Under the pieces are notes generated by a model. That model saw nothing but the letters and a program-made list of their open reading frames with translations, did not search any database and was not told the DNA's origin. The position numbers were made by a program, and so were the translations under genes. Positions 9,375 to 17,824 of a stretch of 64,000 nt of DNA are shown here, piece by piece. The DNA comes from Hymenobacter aerilatus (lineage in GTDB: Bacteria > Bacteroidota > Bacteroidia > Cytophagales > Hymenobacteraceae): the NCBI RefSeq assembly GCF_022921095.1, contig NZ_CP095053.1, positions 3,886,501 to 3,950,500 of the forward strand, in the 5' to 3' direction. Position 1 is the stretch's first letter. Each line of letters opens with the position of its first letter.

Positions 9375-9869
9375 ATGTCCCACCAGCCTGGGATAATAAC
9401 TGGTATCAAAACCTACTTCACTCTCATCGTGTCCCTCCCTACCCTGTTGCTGCTTAACGTGGCCCTCACGGCCTACCTCACTGGCGTTATCTGGACGGTG
9501 CAGCTAGTCGTCTACCCTGCTTTTGCTGAGGTGGCGCCGGAGCGGTTTGCGGCATTTCACCGGCGGCACTCCACTCGCATTAGCTGGGTAGTGATGGGGC
9601 CGATGGTGGCCGAACTGGGGTTGGCCGCATGGCTAGCGTGGCAGGGGCGGACTACCCTAGGCGTGACAGGCTGGGTAGGGCTGGCGCTGGTGGTAGCCAT
9701 TTGGGCGGCTACCTTTTTCGTGTCGGTGCCATTCCATGAGCGACTAGGGCAGCATGGATACAATTACGTAGCCATTGACGGACTAACCCGTACCAACTGG
9801 CTGCGCACGGTGCTGTGGACCGTACGGCTGCTGTTACTGGGGTGGCTGCTAGCCGAGTGGTTGCGTTAG
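9375..9869 (+). CDS. Small multi-pass membrane protein of unknown function
   Basis: The frame is open for a long way upstream, but that part is antisense to the porin; the ATG at 9375 begins the plausible 164-residue protein. It has about four hydrophobic segments (TLLLLNVALTAYLTGVIW, WVVMGPMVAELGLAAWLAW, VGLALVVAIWAATFFV, LRTVLWTVRLLLLGWLLA). The pattern VVYPAFAEV, FHRRHSTRI and FVSVPFHERLGQHG is reminiscent of DUF1772-like integral membrane proteins, without certainty. The penicillin acylase gene follows after 62 bases on the same strand and may be co-transcribed. Confidence 0.6.
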   Translation: MSHQPGIITGIKTYFTLIVSLPTLLLLNVALTAYLTGVIWTVQLVVYPAFAEVAPERFAAFHRRHSTRISWVVMGPMVAELGLAAWLAWQGRTTLGVTGWVGLALVVAIWAATFFVSVPFHERLGQHGYNYVAIDGLTRTNWLRTVLWTVRLLLLGWLLAEWLR

Positions 9870-9931
9870 GTGGCTGTGCGGCGGGATTTATCGCGTCACT
9901 TCCCTACCTTCCGCTGCCTAACTCGCCTGCT

Positions 9932-12373
9932 ATGGTTTTCCGCTGGATCAAGTTTGCCGTTGCCTTCGTCCTCACCGTCGCCCTCACGTGGGTGCTGCAT
10001 ACCAGCCACGGCACGGTGCCGCCGTTTGGCAAATTTCTGAGCCCATATGTGGGCTTCTGGCGCGACGGCGAAACGGCTGCCGACTTTCCCAAGCGGCAGG
10101 AGCTGGCCCTACCCGCTCTGCAACAGCCCGTGCAAGTGCGCTTCGACGACCAGCGCGTGGCCCACGTGTTTGCCCAGAACGACCACGACCTGTACTACAC
10201 GCAGGGCTACCTCACGGCCCGCGACCGACTCTGGCAAATGGACTTCATGACCCACGTAGCAGCCGGACGATTGTCGGAGATTGTGGGGCCGGAGCGCCTA
10301 GAGATGGACCGCTTTTTCCGGCGCATGGGCATGGTCTACGGCGCGCAACGCTCCCTCGACTCCATGATGGTAGACCCGCGCACCCGGCTGGCCCTCACGG
10401 CCTACTCCGATGGCGTGAATGCGTACATCACCTCCCTCAGCCCCAAAGACTACCCCTTCGAATACAAGCTCTTGAACTACGCGCCCGAGCCGTGGGAGCC
10501 CCTGAAAAGTGCGCTGTTGCTCAAGCTGATGGCCTTTGACCTGAGCGGCCGCTCCGACGATTTGCGCCTGAGCAACGCCCTGGGCAAGTACGGGCCGGAG
10601 GTGGTGAAAGACCTGTTTCCGGACTACCCGCGGCTGGAAGACCCAATTGTGCCGGTGGGCTCGCCGCGCACTTTTACGCCGGTGCCGCCCCCCCCTACCC
10701 CGGCTGGGTTTGAAGCGGCCATGTCGGGGAAGGTGCCGCAGAACGAGCCGGCGCCGGATTTGGGCTCCAACAACTTTGCGGTAGGTGCGGGCAAGTCGGC
10801 TACGGGCTACCCTATCCTGGCCAACGACCCGCACTTGCAATTAAATTTGCCCAGCATTTGGTACCAGATGCAACTGTCGGCGCCGGGTTTGAACGTGTAC
10901 GGCGTGTCGATTCCGGGGGCGCCTACCCTTATCATCGGCTTTAACCAGGATGTGGCATGGGGCGTGACCAATACCGGCGCCGATGTGATGGACTGGTACC
11001 AAATCAAGTTCAAAGATGCCACCAAGCGCGAATATCAATACGCCGGGCGCTGGTTGCCGGTGCGGCGCGTAGTAGAGCGCCTCAAGATAAAAGGCCAGCC
11101 CGACCGCCTCGATACGGTGCTCTACACCCGCCACGGCCCCATTGTGTACGACCACGACGAGAAGCCCTTCTCGCCCCAAACGCCCGTACACCACGCCCTG
11201 CGCTGGACCGCGCACGACGGTGCCAATGAGGTGCTGACCTTCTACCTGCTCAATCGCGCCCACGCCTACCCCGACTACCTGGCGGCCCTCACGCACTATG
11301 GCTCGCCGGCTCAGAATTTCATTTTCGCCAGCAACCAGAAGGATATTGCCATCCGGCCCAACGGTCGTTTTCCGCTGAAGTGGAACGACCAGGGCAAGTT
11401 TATTCTGGATGGTACCGACTCGGCTTACGATTGGCACGGCTGGATTCCGGCCGCGCAGAATCCGTTGTCGCACAACCCGAAGCGGGGGTTTGTGTCGTCG
11501 GCCAACCAGACGCCGGTAGGGCCGGAGTATCCCTACTACCTGGGTTGGCAATTTTCGCTCTGGGACCGGGGGCACCGCATCAACGAGCGGCTAGCCCGCA
11601 TGCGGCGCGCCACCCCCGACAGCCTGCGCCTGTTGCAGCTCGACAATTTCGGTATCAATGCCCAACTGATGCTGCCACGAATGCTGGCGTTGGTGGCGCC
11701 TACCCAGCTGAAACCCGCGGAGCAGCGCGTGTACCAAGAGTTGCAACGCTGGCGCTACAACTATGACCCCGACGAGCTGGGACCGAGCATCTACGAACTG
11801 TGGTACAACCAGCTTATCAAGCGCATTTGGGAGGATGATTTCGGCAAGCAAACCGGCCTGGAGATGCGCTACCCTAACCGCGACCGGACCAACACGCTTA
11901 TTCTGCACCAGCCCAACTCGCCGTGGATCGACGATAAGCTGACGCCCGAAAAGGAAACCCTACCCGACCTGGCGTTGCAATCGTTGCGCTGGGCCACCGA
12001 CTCGCTCACGCGCAAGTTTGGCCCCCTGAACGACGACTGGCACTGGGCCAACCAAAAGAGCACCGACATCTTGCACCTGGCCCAACTCCCCGGCTTCGGC
12101 CACCTAGATTTGAACGTGGGCGGCGGCGTGGGCATCGTGAATGCTATTACGGAGCGCAATGGCCCTTCGTGGCGCATGGTGGTGGCCCTGGGGCCACAGC
12201 CCAAAGCTTACGGCTTGTTTCCCGGGGGGCAAAGCGGCAACCCTGGCTCCCGCTACTACGACAACATGATTGCCCCCTGGGTGCAAGGCGAGCTGCCAGA
12301 GCTAGTGTTCTTGCAAAAACCCAACGAACGCAACGAACGAATCCGCGCCGCCTGGAAACTGACAACGAAATAA
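9932..12373 (+). CDS. Penicillin acylase family protein (Ntn hydrolase)
   Basis: I use the ATG at 9932; an upstream in-frame start overlaps the preceding gene. The 813-residue product begins with a membrane or signal segment (IKFAVAFVLTVALTWVLH). The alpha part carries DLYYTQGYLTARDRLWQMD, and the beta-chain nucleophile is Ser279 in GSNNFAVG, which becomes N-terminal after autocleavage. Downstream NDPHLQLNLPSIWYQMQL and GAPTLIIGFNQDVAWGVTN are strongly characteristic. Family members hydrolyse amides, such as beta-lactam side chains or acyl-homoserine lactones, in the periplasm; which one applies cannot be read here. The next small gene starts one base after its stop codon. Confidence 0.9.
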   Translation: MVFRWIKFAVAFVLTVALTWVLHTSHGTVPPFGKFLSPYVGFWRDGETAADFPKRQELALPALQQPVQVRFDDQRVAHVFAQNDHDLYYTQGYLTARDRLWQMDFMTHVAAGRLSEIVGPERLEMDRFFRRMGMVYGAQRSLDSMMVDPRTRLALTAYSDGVNAYITSLSPKDYPFEYKLLNYAPEPWEPLKSALLLKLMAFDLSGRSDDLRLSNALGKYGPEVVKDLFPDYPRLEDPIVPVGSPRTFTPVPPPPTPAGFEAAMSGKVPQNEPAPDLGSNNFAVGAGKSATGYPILANDPHLQLNLPSIWYQMQLSAPGLNVYGVSIPGAPTLIIGFNQDVAWGVTNTGADVMDWYQIKFKDATKREYQYAGRWLPVRRVVERLKIKGQPDRLDTVLYTRHGPIVYDHDEKPFSPQTPVHHALRWTAHDGANEVLTFYLLNRAHAYPDYLAALTHYGSPAQNFIFASNQKDIAIRPNGRFPLKWNDQGKFILDGTDSAYDWHGWIPAAQNPLSHNPKRGFVSSANQTPVGPEYPYYLGWQFSLWDRGHRINERLARMRRATPDSLRLLQLDNFGINAQLMLPRMLALVAPTQLKPAEQRVYQELQRWRYNYDPDELGPSIYELWYNQLIKRIWEDDFGKQTGLEMRYPNRDRTNTLILHQPNSPWIDDKLTPEKETLPDLALQSLRWATDSLTRKFGPLNDDWHWANQKSTDILHLAQLPGFGHLDLNVGGGVGIVNAITERNGPSWRMVVALGPQPKAYGLFPGGQSGNPGSRYYDNMIAPWVQGELPELVFLQKPNERNERIRAAWKLTTK

Positions 12374-12374
12374 G

Positions 12375-12758
12375 ATGGCTCTCTTTCTCCTGATTTTAGT
12401 AGTGGCCGCCGTGGCGCAGGTTTTCCTACCCTGGTGGTGCATTGTGCCCGTAGCCTTCTTGCTGGCAATGCTGGTAGGGCGCACGGGTGGCAAAGCCTTT
12501 CTGGCGGGTTTTTTTGGGGTAGGATTGGGTTGGCTGATATTGGCTATCTGGCTGAATGGGCAGAACAATAGCGTACTGGCGCGGCGCGTGGCTGAACTGC
12601 TACCCCTCAGCGGCAGTATCGCGCTGCTGCTGCTCGTAACGCTGGTAGTGGGCGGGCTGATAGGCGGCCTGGCGGCGCTATCGGGGTGCTGGTTACGGCA
12701 GGCCACATGGCCACTAAAGCCGCAGGCATCACCGGCTCCTACTGCAGAAGCAACATAG
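12375..12758 (+). CDS. Small hydrophobic membrane protein, unknown function
   Basis: The 127-residue product starts one base after the acylase stop codon, which implies translational coupling or at least one transcript. It has about three to four transmembrane segments (ALFLLILVVAAVAQVF, CIVPVAFLLAMLVG, GFFGVGLGWLILAIWL, SIALLLLVTLVVGGLIGGL) and a proline/alanine-rich tail. I do not recognise a named family. Confidence 0.65.
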   Translation: MALFLLILVVAAVAQVFLPWWCIVPVAFLLAMLVGRTGGKAFLAGFFGVGLGWLILAIWLNGQNNSVLARRVAELLPLSGSIALLLLVTLVVGGLIGGLAALSGCWLRQATWPLKPQASPAPTAEAT

Positions 12759-12828
12759 CAAAACCTAAATTTTTCTGTGGTTTCAGGCTTTACATCGCTC
12801 GCTTCAAAATCAAACGGATTTCCGCCGC

Positions 12829-14244
12829 TTAGCGCCGTTCATCAAACACCTGAAACTCGGCAATAGAAGGTTGGTGGTCGTAGCCTTCTATGTTCATGCG
12901 AACCTTACTACCCCACACCCGCCCGAAGCGGTGGAGCTTGATGCGGTTGCCATTGGTGCCCTTGAAAAGCGGCTGCCACGCCACGCCGTTCCAATACTCC
13001 AGTGCGTAGTTGGTGATGTTGGGCTTCTCCTCAGCCACTACAATCGTATTGAAGCCACGCTGGTTTTTGAAGTCGATTTCGTACCACGGTTGCTTCACCA
13101 TTTTGTTGGATTGCCAACTGGAATGGTAGTCGTCGTCGTTGGCGAAGTCCATAATGTTCATGTCGTCGCTCCAACTGGAGTTCGCCGCTGCATTTTTAGC
13201 TAGGTTGCTGGCAATAATAGGCGGCTCTAGTGCCGACAGCTTGGTGGTAGGCCCTGTATTTTTCCAGAGCTTCCCAATTTCCTTTAGCCCCGCCAAGGCA
13301 TTGTCGTCTATCAAACCGTCGCGGTTGGGTGCCACGTTCAGGATAAAGTTGCAGCTGTTTTCGTTCAAGGGCACCAGCGTTTCCTGCACCAGTTTGGCGG
13401 GGTCACGCACGGGTACGGTAGGGAAGTTGGTCTTCCAGAACCACGAGCTGTTGATGGGTAGGCACGCCAAGGACGGCATGCGCTTGCTGTCGGGCGACAA
13501 GCGTTGGCCGGCGCCCATTTCATAGGTTTTAATGTCGGTGTAGTACAGGCCCTCGGCCGGGTATTTGGCGCCATTCAGATCCATCACTAGGCACTCGGGC
13601 TGTAGGGATTTCACCAGTGTGTAAATATCCTCAAATGGCACATCGTCGTAAGAAATGCGCGACCAGGGCGCGTCCCAGCCGTCAATAATTAGCGCATCTA
13701 TCTTGCCGTAGTTGGTCAGCAGCTCCGTAAGCTGTGTTTTGATCATGGCGATGTGGGCAGGAGTAATCTGATTGGGTCGCAGCTTGTGGTGGGTGTCCAG
13801 AATAGAGTAGTAGAGCATCACCTTCAACCCATTGGCCCGAAACGCATCGGCAAACTGTTTCACCACGTCCTTCTTGTACGGGCTCTGCATCACGTTGTAG
13901 TCGGTGCTTTTGGTGTCCCAGATGCAGAAGCCGCTGTGGTGTTTGGTGGTGAGGCAGCCGTAGCTCATGTTGGCCGATTTGGCCGCCTTTGCCCATTGCG
14001 TAGCGTTGAGTTTTTTCGGGTTGAACAGCGCCGGCGAAGCCTCCGGATCAGGCCAATCCTGATCCATGTAGGTCGGGATGTTGAAGTGAATGAACATACC
14101 AAAACGCAGATCCACGAACTGCTGCTGCAACTGCCCTAGATTGGGGGCACTGTTTCCGGGCGTAGCTGGCTGCGCACTAAGCAGCGCTGGCCCAACCAGA
14201 CTTAACAATAGAAATACGGCAAGCAGGCAGGGGCGAAAGCGCAT
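12829..14244 (-). CDS. Secreted alpha-L-fucosidase, GH29
   Basis: The 471-residue product has a signal peptide (PCLLAVFLLLSLVGPALLSA). The GH29 barrel begins with DLRFGMFIHFNIPTYMDQDW and includes SYGCLTTKHHSGFCIWD (about 94-110). The likely nucleophile is Asp188 in IIDGWDAPW. From about residue 345 there is a C-terminal beta-sandwich of discoidin type (SSWQSNKMVKQPWYEIDF, RFGRVWGSKVRMNIEGYD). GH29 enzymes remove alpha-linked L-fucose from glycans. It is the last gene of a leftward run SusC-SusD-YdcF-GH92-GH29, so it is probably part of one polysaccharide utilisation locus. Confidence 0.88.
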   Translation of the reverse strand: MRFRPCLLAVFLLLSLVGPALLSAQPATPGNSAPNLGQLQQQFVDLRFGMFIHFNIPTYMDQDWPDPEASPALFNPKKLNATQWAKAAKSANMSYGCLTTKHHSGFCIWDTKSTDYNVMQSPYKKDVVKQFADAFRANGLKVMLYYSILDTHHKLRPNQITPAHIAMIKTQLTELLTNYGKIDALIIDGWDAPWSRISYDDVPFEDIYTLVKSLQPECLVMDLNGAKYPAEGLYYTDIKTYEMGAGQRLSPDSKRMPSLACLPINSSWFWKTNFPTVPVRDPAKLVQETLVPLNENSCNFILNVAPNRDGLIDDNALAGLKEIGKLWKNTGPTTKLSALEPPIIASNLAKNAAANSSWSDDMNIMDFANDDDYHSSWQSNKMVKQPWYEIDFKNQRGFNTIVVAEEKPNITNYALEYWNGVAWQPLFKGTNGNRIKLHRFGRVWGSKVRMNIEGYDHQPSIAEFQVFDERR

Positions 14245-14354
14245 GATGAATAGCGTTAGGTAGAGAGAAAGGGACCGATAGGTGAGCGACTAGGTTACCG
14301 AAAAGAGTACTAACGGCAGGTCTGGGTTGCGCCGGCCTGGCACATGGCTTCTGG

Positions 14355-16439
14355 TTACTTCGGGTTCTTCACATTAGCCTCCTGCACATCGGACACCCAT
14401 GGTTGCTGAATACCCCAGCTTTTGTTCGGGTTGTCGCTGGCCACAAACACCAAGGTACCGCCCGCCGACAGCTCTTGGTGCGTGAGCCAGTTGCGCTCTA
14501 AGGGTTTGCCGTTCAAGCGCGCGCTCTGAATGTAGCGGCGGGTAGGCGCGTAGTTTTCTACCTGCATGGTTAGCTGCTTTTTAGCCGCCATTTGCAGCTT
14601 CATTTCTCGAAACAACGGCAGGTTGAGGTAGTACACGGGCTGGCCCACGCAGGCAGGCATCAGGCCGCAGGCCGTCAGCACGTACCACGCCGACATGGCG
14701 CCCGCGTCGTCGTCCATGGTGCGGAGGTAGGCCTTGGGCTGGTTCTGGTAGATGCGGCCCACGTAGGGATCTATGCCGCGGCTGTTGTCGTTGAAGTAGT
14801 GCTGCACCACCGTATCGACGGCCAGCTGGTGCATGAGCGCCTGCGACTGCCAGGGCTGCCGGGTGGCGTTGTAGAGGGTAGGCGCTTGCAGGTCGGTTTC
14901 GTTGGCGTGGTTGTAGTAGTCGCCGCCGAAGAACGTATCGAGTTGCTGACGAAACTCCGCCTCGCCGCCTACCATCTCCTGCAAGCCTTTAATATCATAG
15001 GGCACGTTCCAGCGATACTGCCAGATGGTGCCTTGGTACATGCCGCGCGCGGGTAGGCGGTCTACGTCGGGGCGGGTCATATCCAGAAAATCTTTCTTCC
15101 AATACTGTTTGTATTCCAAAGCTTTGCGCCGGTACTGGGCGCTCAGGGTTTTGTCTTTCAGAATACCCAGGATTTCGCTCAGCGCCCACGCGTCGTACGA
15201 CGACTCCAGGGCTTTATCGGGATGCGCGTAGTCGAGGCGGTCTACTTCGCGGATCAGCGAGTCGCGGATGCCGCGCAGGTCTACCCGGTAGCCTTTGCGC
15301 ACGGCGTCCAGCAGCACCACAATGGCGTGCTCCGTACGCACGGTAGGCGAGGGCTCGTGCTGGGTGGCAAAGTCCTTCTTGCCGTAGCGATACAAGCCAG
15401 CTAACGACGTGGCTACGTCCTGGAACTCGGTGGGGTAGGCCAACGAAAACAACGGCAGCTGCGTGTGGTAGTTGTCCCAAATAGCCCACCCGTTGTACAC
15501 CGGCCGCTTCGATTTCTGCACCGAGCCATCAGTAGCCCGGTAGCGCCCATCCAGCTCCGACACCACGTACGGCGACTGCAACGTGCGGTAGAGCAAGGAG
15601 TAAAACAGCTTTTCGCGGTCGGCATCACCTTGCACCTGCACGCGGGTGAGCAGCGCATTCCAAGCCTGGCTGGCGGCGCGGCGCACCTCCGCAAACGACG
15701 CCTGTGCCTGCTGCTGCACCGTACTCCGGGCATCGTTTACGCTCACCGAAGAAAAAGCCACGCGCACCTCCACTTCGGTGGCGCCGGTGCCGGGTAGGCG
15801 GGCTATCAGCTGATGCTCTTTAGTGGTTTCCCATTGCACGGGTTGGTTGATTTCGAGGTAGTAGTAGAGCCGGTATTTGCCCGCGCCGCAGGTAGTACCA
15901 GCCTCAATCCAGCCGGTGAGGGTAGCGTTTTGGGTGGTGTGTTCTTCCTGCTTGAAACCGTTGGCGAAGGAGTGTGCCAAGTTGAAGAACAACCCGTGGG
16001 CCGCACCGGCCGGGAAGTGGTAGCGGTGCAGACCAAAGCGCTGCCCTACCGTCAACTCAGCCCCTACCCCATTGCCAAACGTGACGCCGTAGTAGCCGGG
16101 CTCCGCTTGTTCCGTCTTTTTCAGAAGCTGGGTTTGTGCCGGATCGGCACCCAAAAAGGGCTTCACCAGCAGGTTGCCGCCCGCGCCCTGGCACCCTACC
16201 CCCTCAAACCGCGTGTGCGTGAACCCCAGGAAGGTGCGAGCCAGGTGCTCGTAGCCGGTGTGCAGATTGGGGTAGGTCTGCGGCCCCAGGCTCAGCATAG
16301 AAAATGGGTAGGAAGCTGCTGGCGACAATTGCCCGTGGTCGCCGGATGAACCCAGAAAAACATTGACCTGCTCGGTTGGCTTTTGCGCCAATACTGGCAG
16401 AGAGGAAAGAGCGAAAAAGAGCCAAAATAGGTGCTTCAT
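14355..16439 (-). CDS. GH92 family alpha-mannosidase, secreted
   Basis: The 694-residue product starts with a signal peptide (KHLFWLFFALSSLPVLA). The N-terminal beta-domain opens with VNVFLGSSGDHGQLSPA and GFTHTRFEGVGCQGAGG. The catalytic helical barrel contains YNGWAIWDNYHTQLPLF, NHANETDLQAP and the strong GH92 signature DDDAGAMSAWYVLTACGLMP followed by YYLNLPLF. GH92 enzymes are calcium-dependent exo-alpha-mannosidases that trim N-glycans and yeast-type mannan. The linkage preference cannot be assigned by eye. It lies 110 bases upstream of the fucosidase and 43 bases after the YdcF-like gene on the same strand. Confidence 0.9.
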   Translation of the reverse strand: MKHLFWLFFALSSLPVLAQKPTEQVNVFLGSSGDHGQLSPAASYPFSMLSLGPQTYPNLHTGYEHLARTFLGFTHTRFEGVGCQGAGGNLLVKPFLGADPAQTQLLKKTEQAEPGYYGVTFGNGVGAELTVGQRFGLHRYHFPAGAAHGLFFNLAHSFANGFKQEEHTTQNATLTGWIEAGTTCGAGKYRLYYYLEINQPVQWETTKEHQLIARLPGTGATEVEVRVAFSSVSVNDARSTVQQQAQASFAEVRRAASQAWNALLTRVQVQGDADREKLFYSLLYRTLQSPYVVSELDGRYRATDGSVQKSKRPVYNGWAIWDNYHTQLPLFSLAYPTEFQDVATSLAGLYRYGKKDFATQHEPSPTVRTEHAIVVLLDAVRKGYRVDLRGIRDSLIREVDRLDYAHPDKALESSYDAWALSEILGILKDKTLSAQYRRKALEYKQYWKKDFLDMTRPDVDRLPARGMYQGTIWQYRWNVPYDIKGLQEMVGGEAEFRQQLDTFFGGDYYNHANETDLQAPTLYNATRQPWQSQALMHQLAVDTVVQHYFNDNSRGIDPYVGRIYQNQPKAYLRTMDDDAGAMSAWYVLTACGLMPACVGQPVYYLNLPLFREMKLQMAAKKQLTMQVENYAPTRRYIQSARLNGKPLERNWLTHQELSAGGTLVFVASDNPNKSWGIQQPWVSDVQEANVKNPK

Positions 16440-16482
16440 GCGGGAAAATTACGCGATACAGGGTTATATACTGGTTGTCAGC

Positions 16483-17727
16483 TTATGGATCGAGTGGGTC
16501 GAACGGGTTGGGCTGGCGGGCCTCGGGCACCGGCAGGTAGCTGTTTTCTGTATCGGAGAGGCGTTGTAGGTCGCGGTAGGGCACATAGCCCAGCTCGCGG
16601 CGGCAGCGCTCGGCCATGTTCAGGATGTAGCGGCTCTGGCTGGCGTCGGTGACGGTCAGCACGGGCTTATCCGTGGGGAAGCCAAAGGCATAGAGCATCC
16701 GGCTAACGTTGCGCAGATTGGTTGTGGTGTGGCGGGCATGGGGCTCGATGAACACCGCCGCATCGGGCAGCCCCAGCGTTCCGACCATGTATTTCTTCAT
16801 CTCCACGGCCTCGCAGAAGGGCGTCTTGTTGGGGTGCACATGCCCGCCCGACACCACCACAAACGGCGCCTGCCCCGCCCGGTAGCGCGCCGCCGCCATG
16901 CGGCACCGCAGCACACTCATCGAATCCAGCGCTACGCCGGGCTGCTCGGGCCCCATGCCCGGCACCAAGATCATGGTGTAGGGGAAACGTGCCCACTCGG
17001 TGCCGGCCACGGCGGCACGAGGAGCGGCGTTGAGGCCCGCGCCAAGCGGCTCATAGCGGGCGGCTTCGTCGCGGCCGTTCAGGCGTAGGGCGGCCAACGC
17101 AGCGCGTAGAGGCACCTCGTAAAACGAAGCGGGCGGGCGGCGTTTCTGCAACGGTAGTAGCTGTTGCTGTAGCGCCTGGGCAAACGCAGCATCCTGCCTC
17201 GGAAAGCTGATGGAGTCGATGACGGGGTAGCGCGGGCGCATGCTGGCCACGTACACCCGCAACGTGCGGTTGAGGCCCTGCGCGGCATCTTGCCAAGCCA
17301 GGCGCAACGCGGCCGTATCGAGTTGGGCGGCGTAGAGCGGGTAGCCTCCACCGGAACCAAGCAACGGCTGCACCGCCGCTTTAAACGCCTTATTGGCTAG
17401 GTATAAACGCTGTAGCTCCTGCCCGATAGCGCGAATCTCCCGCGACTTCCATACCAGCGAATCGACGTAGCGCTGCACATTGGCGGGGCGCACCGTGAGC
17501 AGCGGGTAGCTGCGTTGGGCCTGCCGTTGCGCCACGCGCTGCAACATCTTATCGGCTTGTACTATTTTTCGCAGGGGTGATTTTGCCTCCAGCAAGGCCA
17601 GCAGCGGGTAGGTTTTCGCCACAAGTACCGAGTCGGTACGCTGGGCTGGCGGCGGTGCCTGGCCGTGGCCGAAGTGGTTGAGCAGCATCAGCAGTAGCAA
17701 GGCAGAAGGTAGTCGCCACATCATCAA
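16483..17727 (-). CDS. YdcF family (DUF218) protein with a long N-terminal region
   Basis: The 414-residue product has an N-terminal signal or anchor (LPSALLLLMLLNHFGHGQA). The C-terminal half is a DUF218/YdcF domain: MILVPGMGPEQP, RCRMAAARYRAGQAPFVVVSGGHVHP, EPHARHTTTNLRNVSRML and VLTVTDASQSRYIL. The N-terminal 230 residues are helical and unfamiliar; they make the protein roughly twice the usual size. Family members are envelope proteins, some linked to nucleotide binding or surface glycan biology, and the reaction is unproven. It sits between SusD and GH92 on the same strand. Confidence 0.75.
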   Translation of the reverse strand: MMMWRLPSALLLLMLLNHFGHGQAPPPAQRTDSVLVAKTYPLLALLEAKSPLRKIVQADKMLQRVAQRQAQRSYPLLTVRPANVQRYVDSLVWKSREIRAIGQELQRLYLANKAFKAAVQPLLGSGGGYPLYAAQLDTAALRLAWQDAAQGLNRTLRVYVASMRPRYPVIDSISFPRQDAAFAQALQQQLLPLQKRRPPASFYEVPLRAALAALRLNGRDEAARYEPLGAGLNAAPRAAVAGTEWARFPYTMILVPGMGPEQPGVALDSMSVLRCRMAAARYRAGQAPFVVVSGGHVHPNKTPFCEAVEMKKYMVGTLGLPDAAVFIEPHARHTTTNLRNVSRMLYAFGFPTDKPVLTVTDASQSRYILNMAERCRRELGYVPYRDLQRLSDTENSYLPVPEARQPNPFDPLDP

Positions 17728-17763
17728 GAACCGTTTTTAAGTTGCGTTTCACGCCTTTCTTAG

Positions 17764-17812
17764 TAAGCTAAAACGTCATGCAGGGAGCTTCCCTGCATGA
17801 CGTTTTAGCTTA
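17764..17812. terminator. Perfect 23-bp palindrome after the SusCD genes
   Basis: A 23-base stem (17764-17786 with 17790-17812) closes on the three-base loop GCT with no mismatch. The arms contain ACGTCATGCAGGGA. It lies 12 bases beyond the SusD stop codon, between SusD and the YdcF-like gene, so it may end or attenuate the SusCD transcript before the enzyme genes. Confidence 0.8.
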
Positions 17813-17824
17813 CATCAAAGATGC

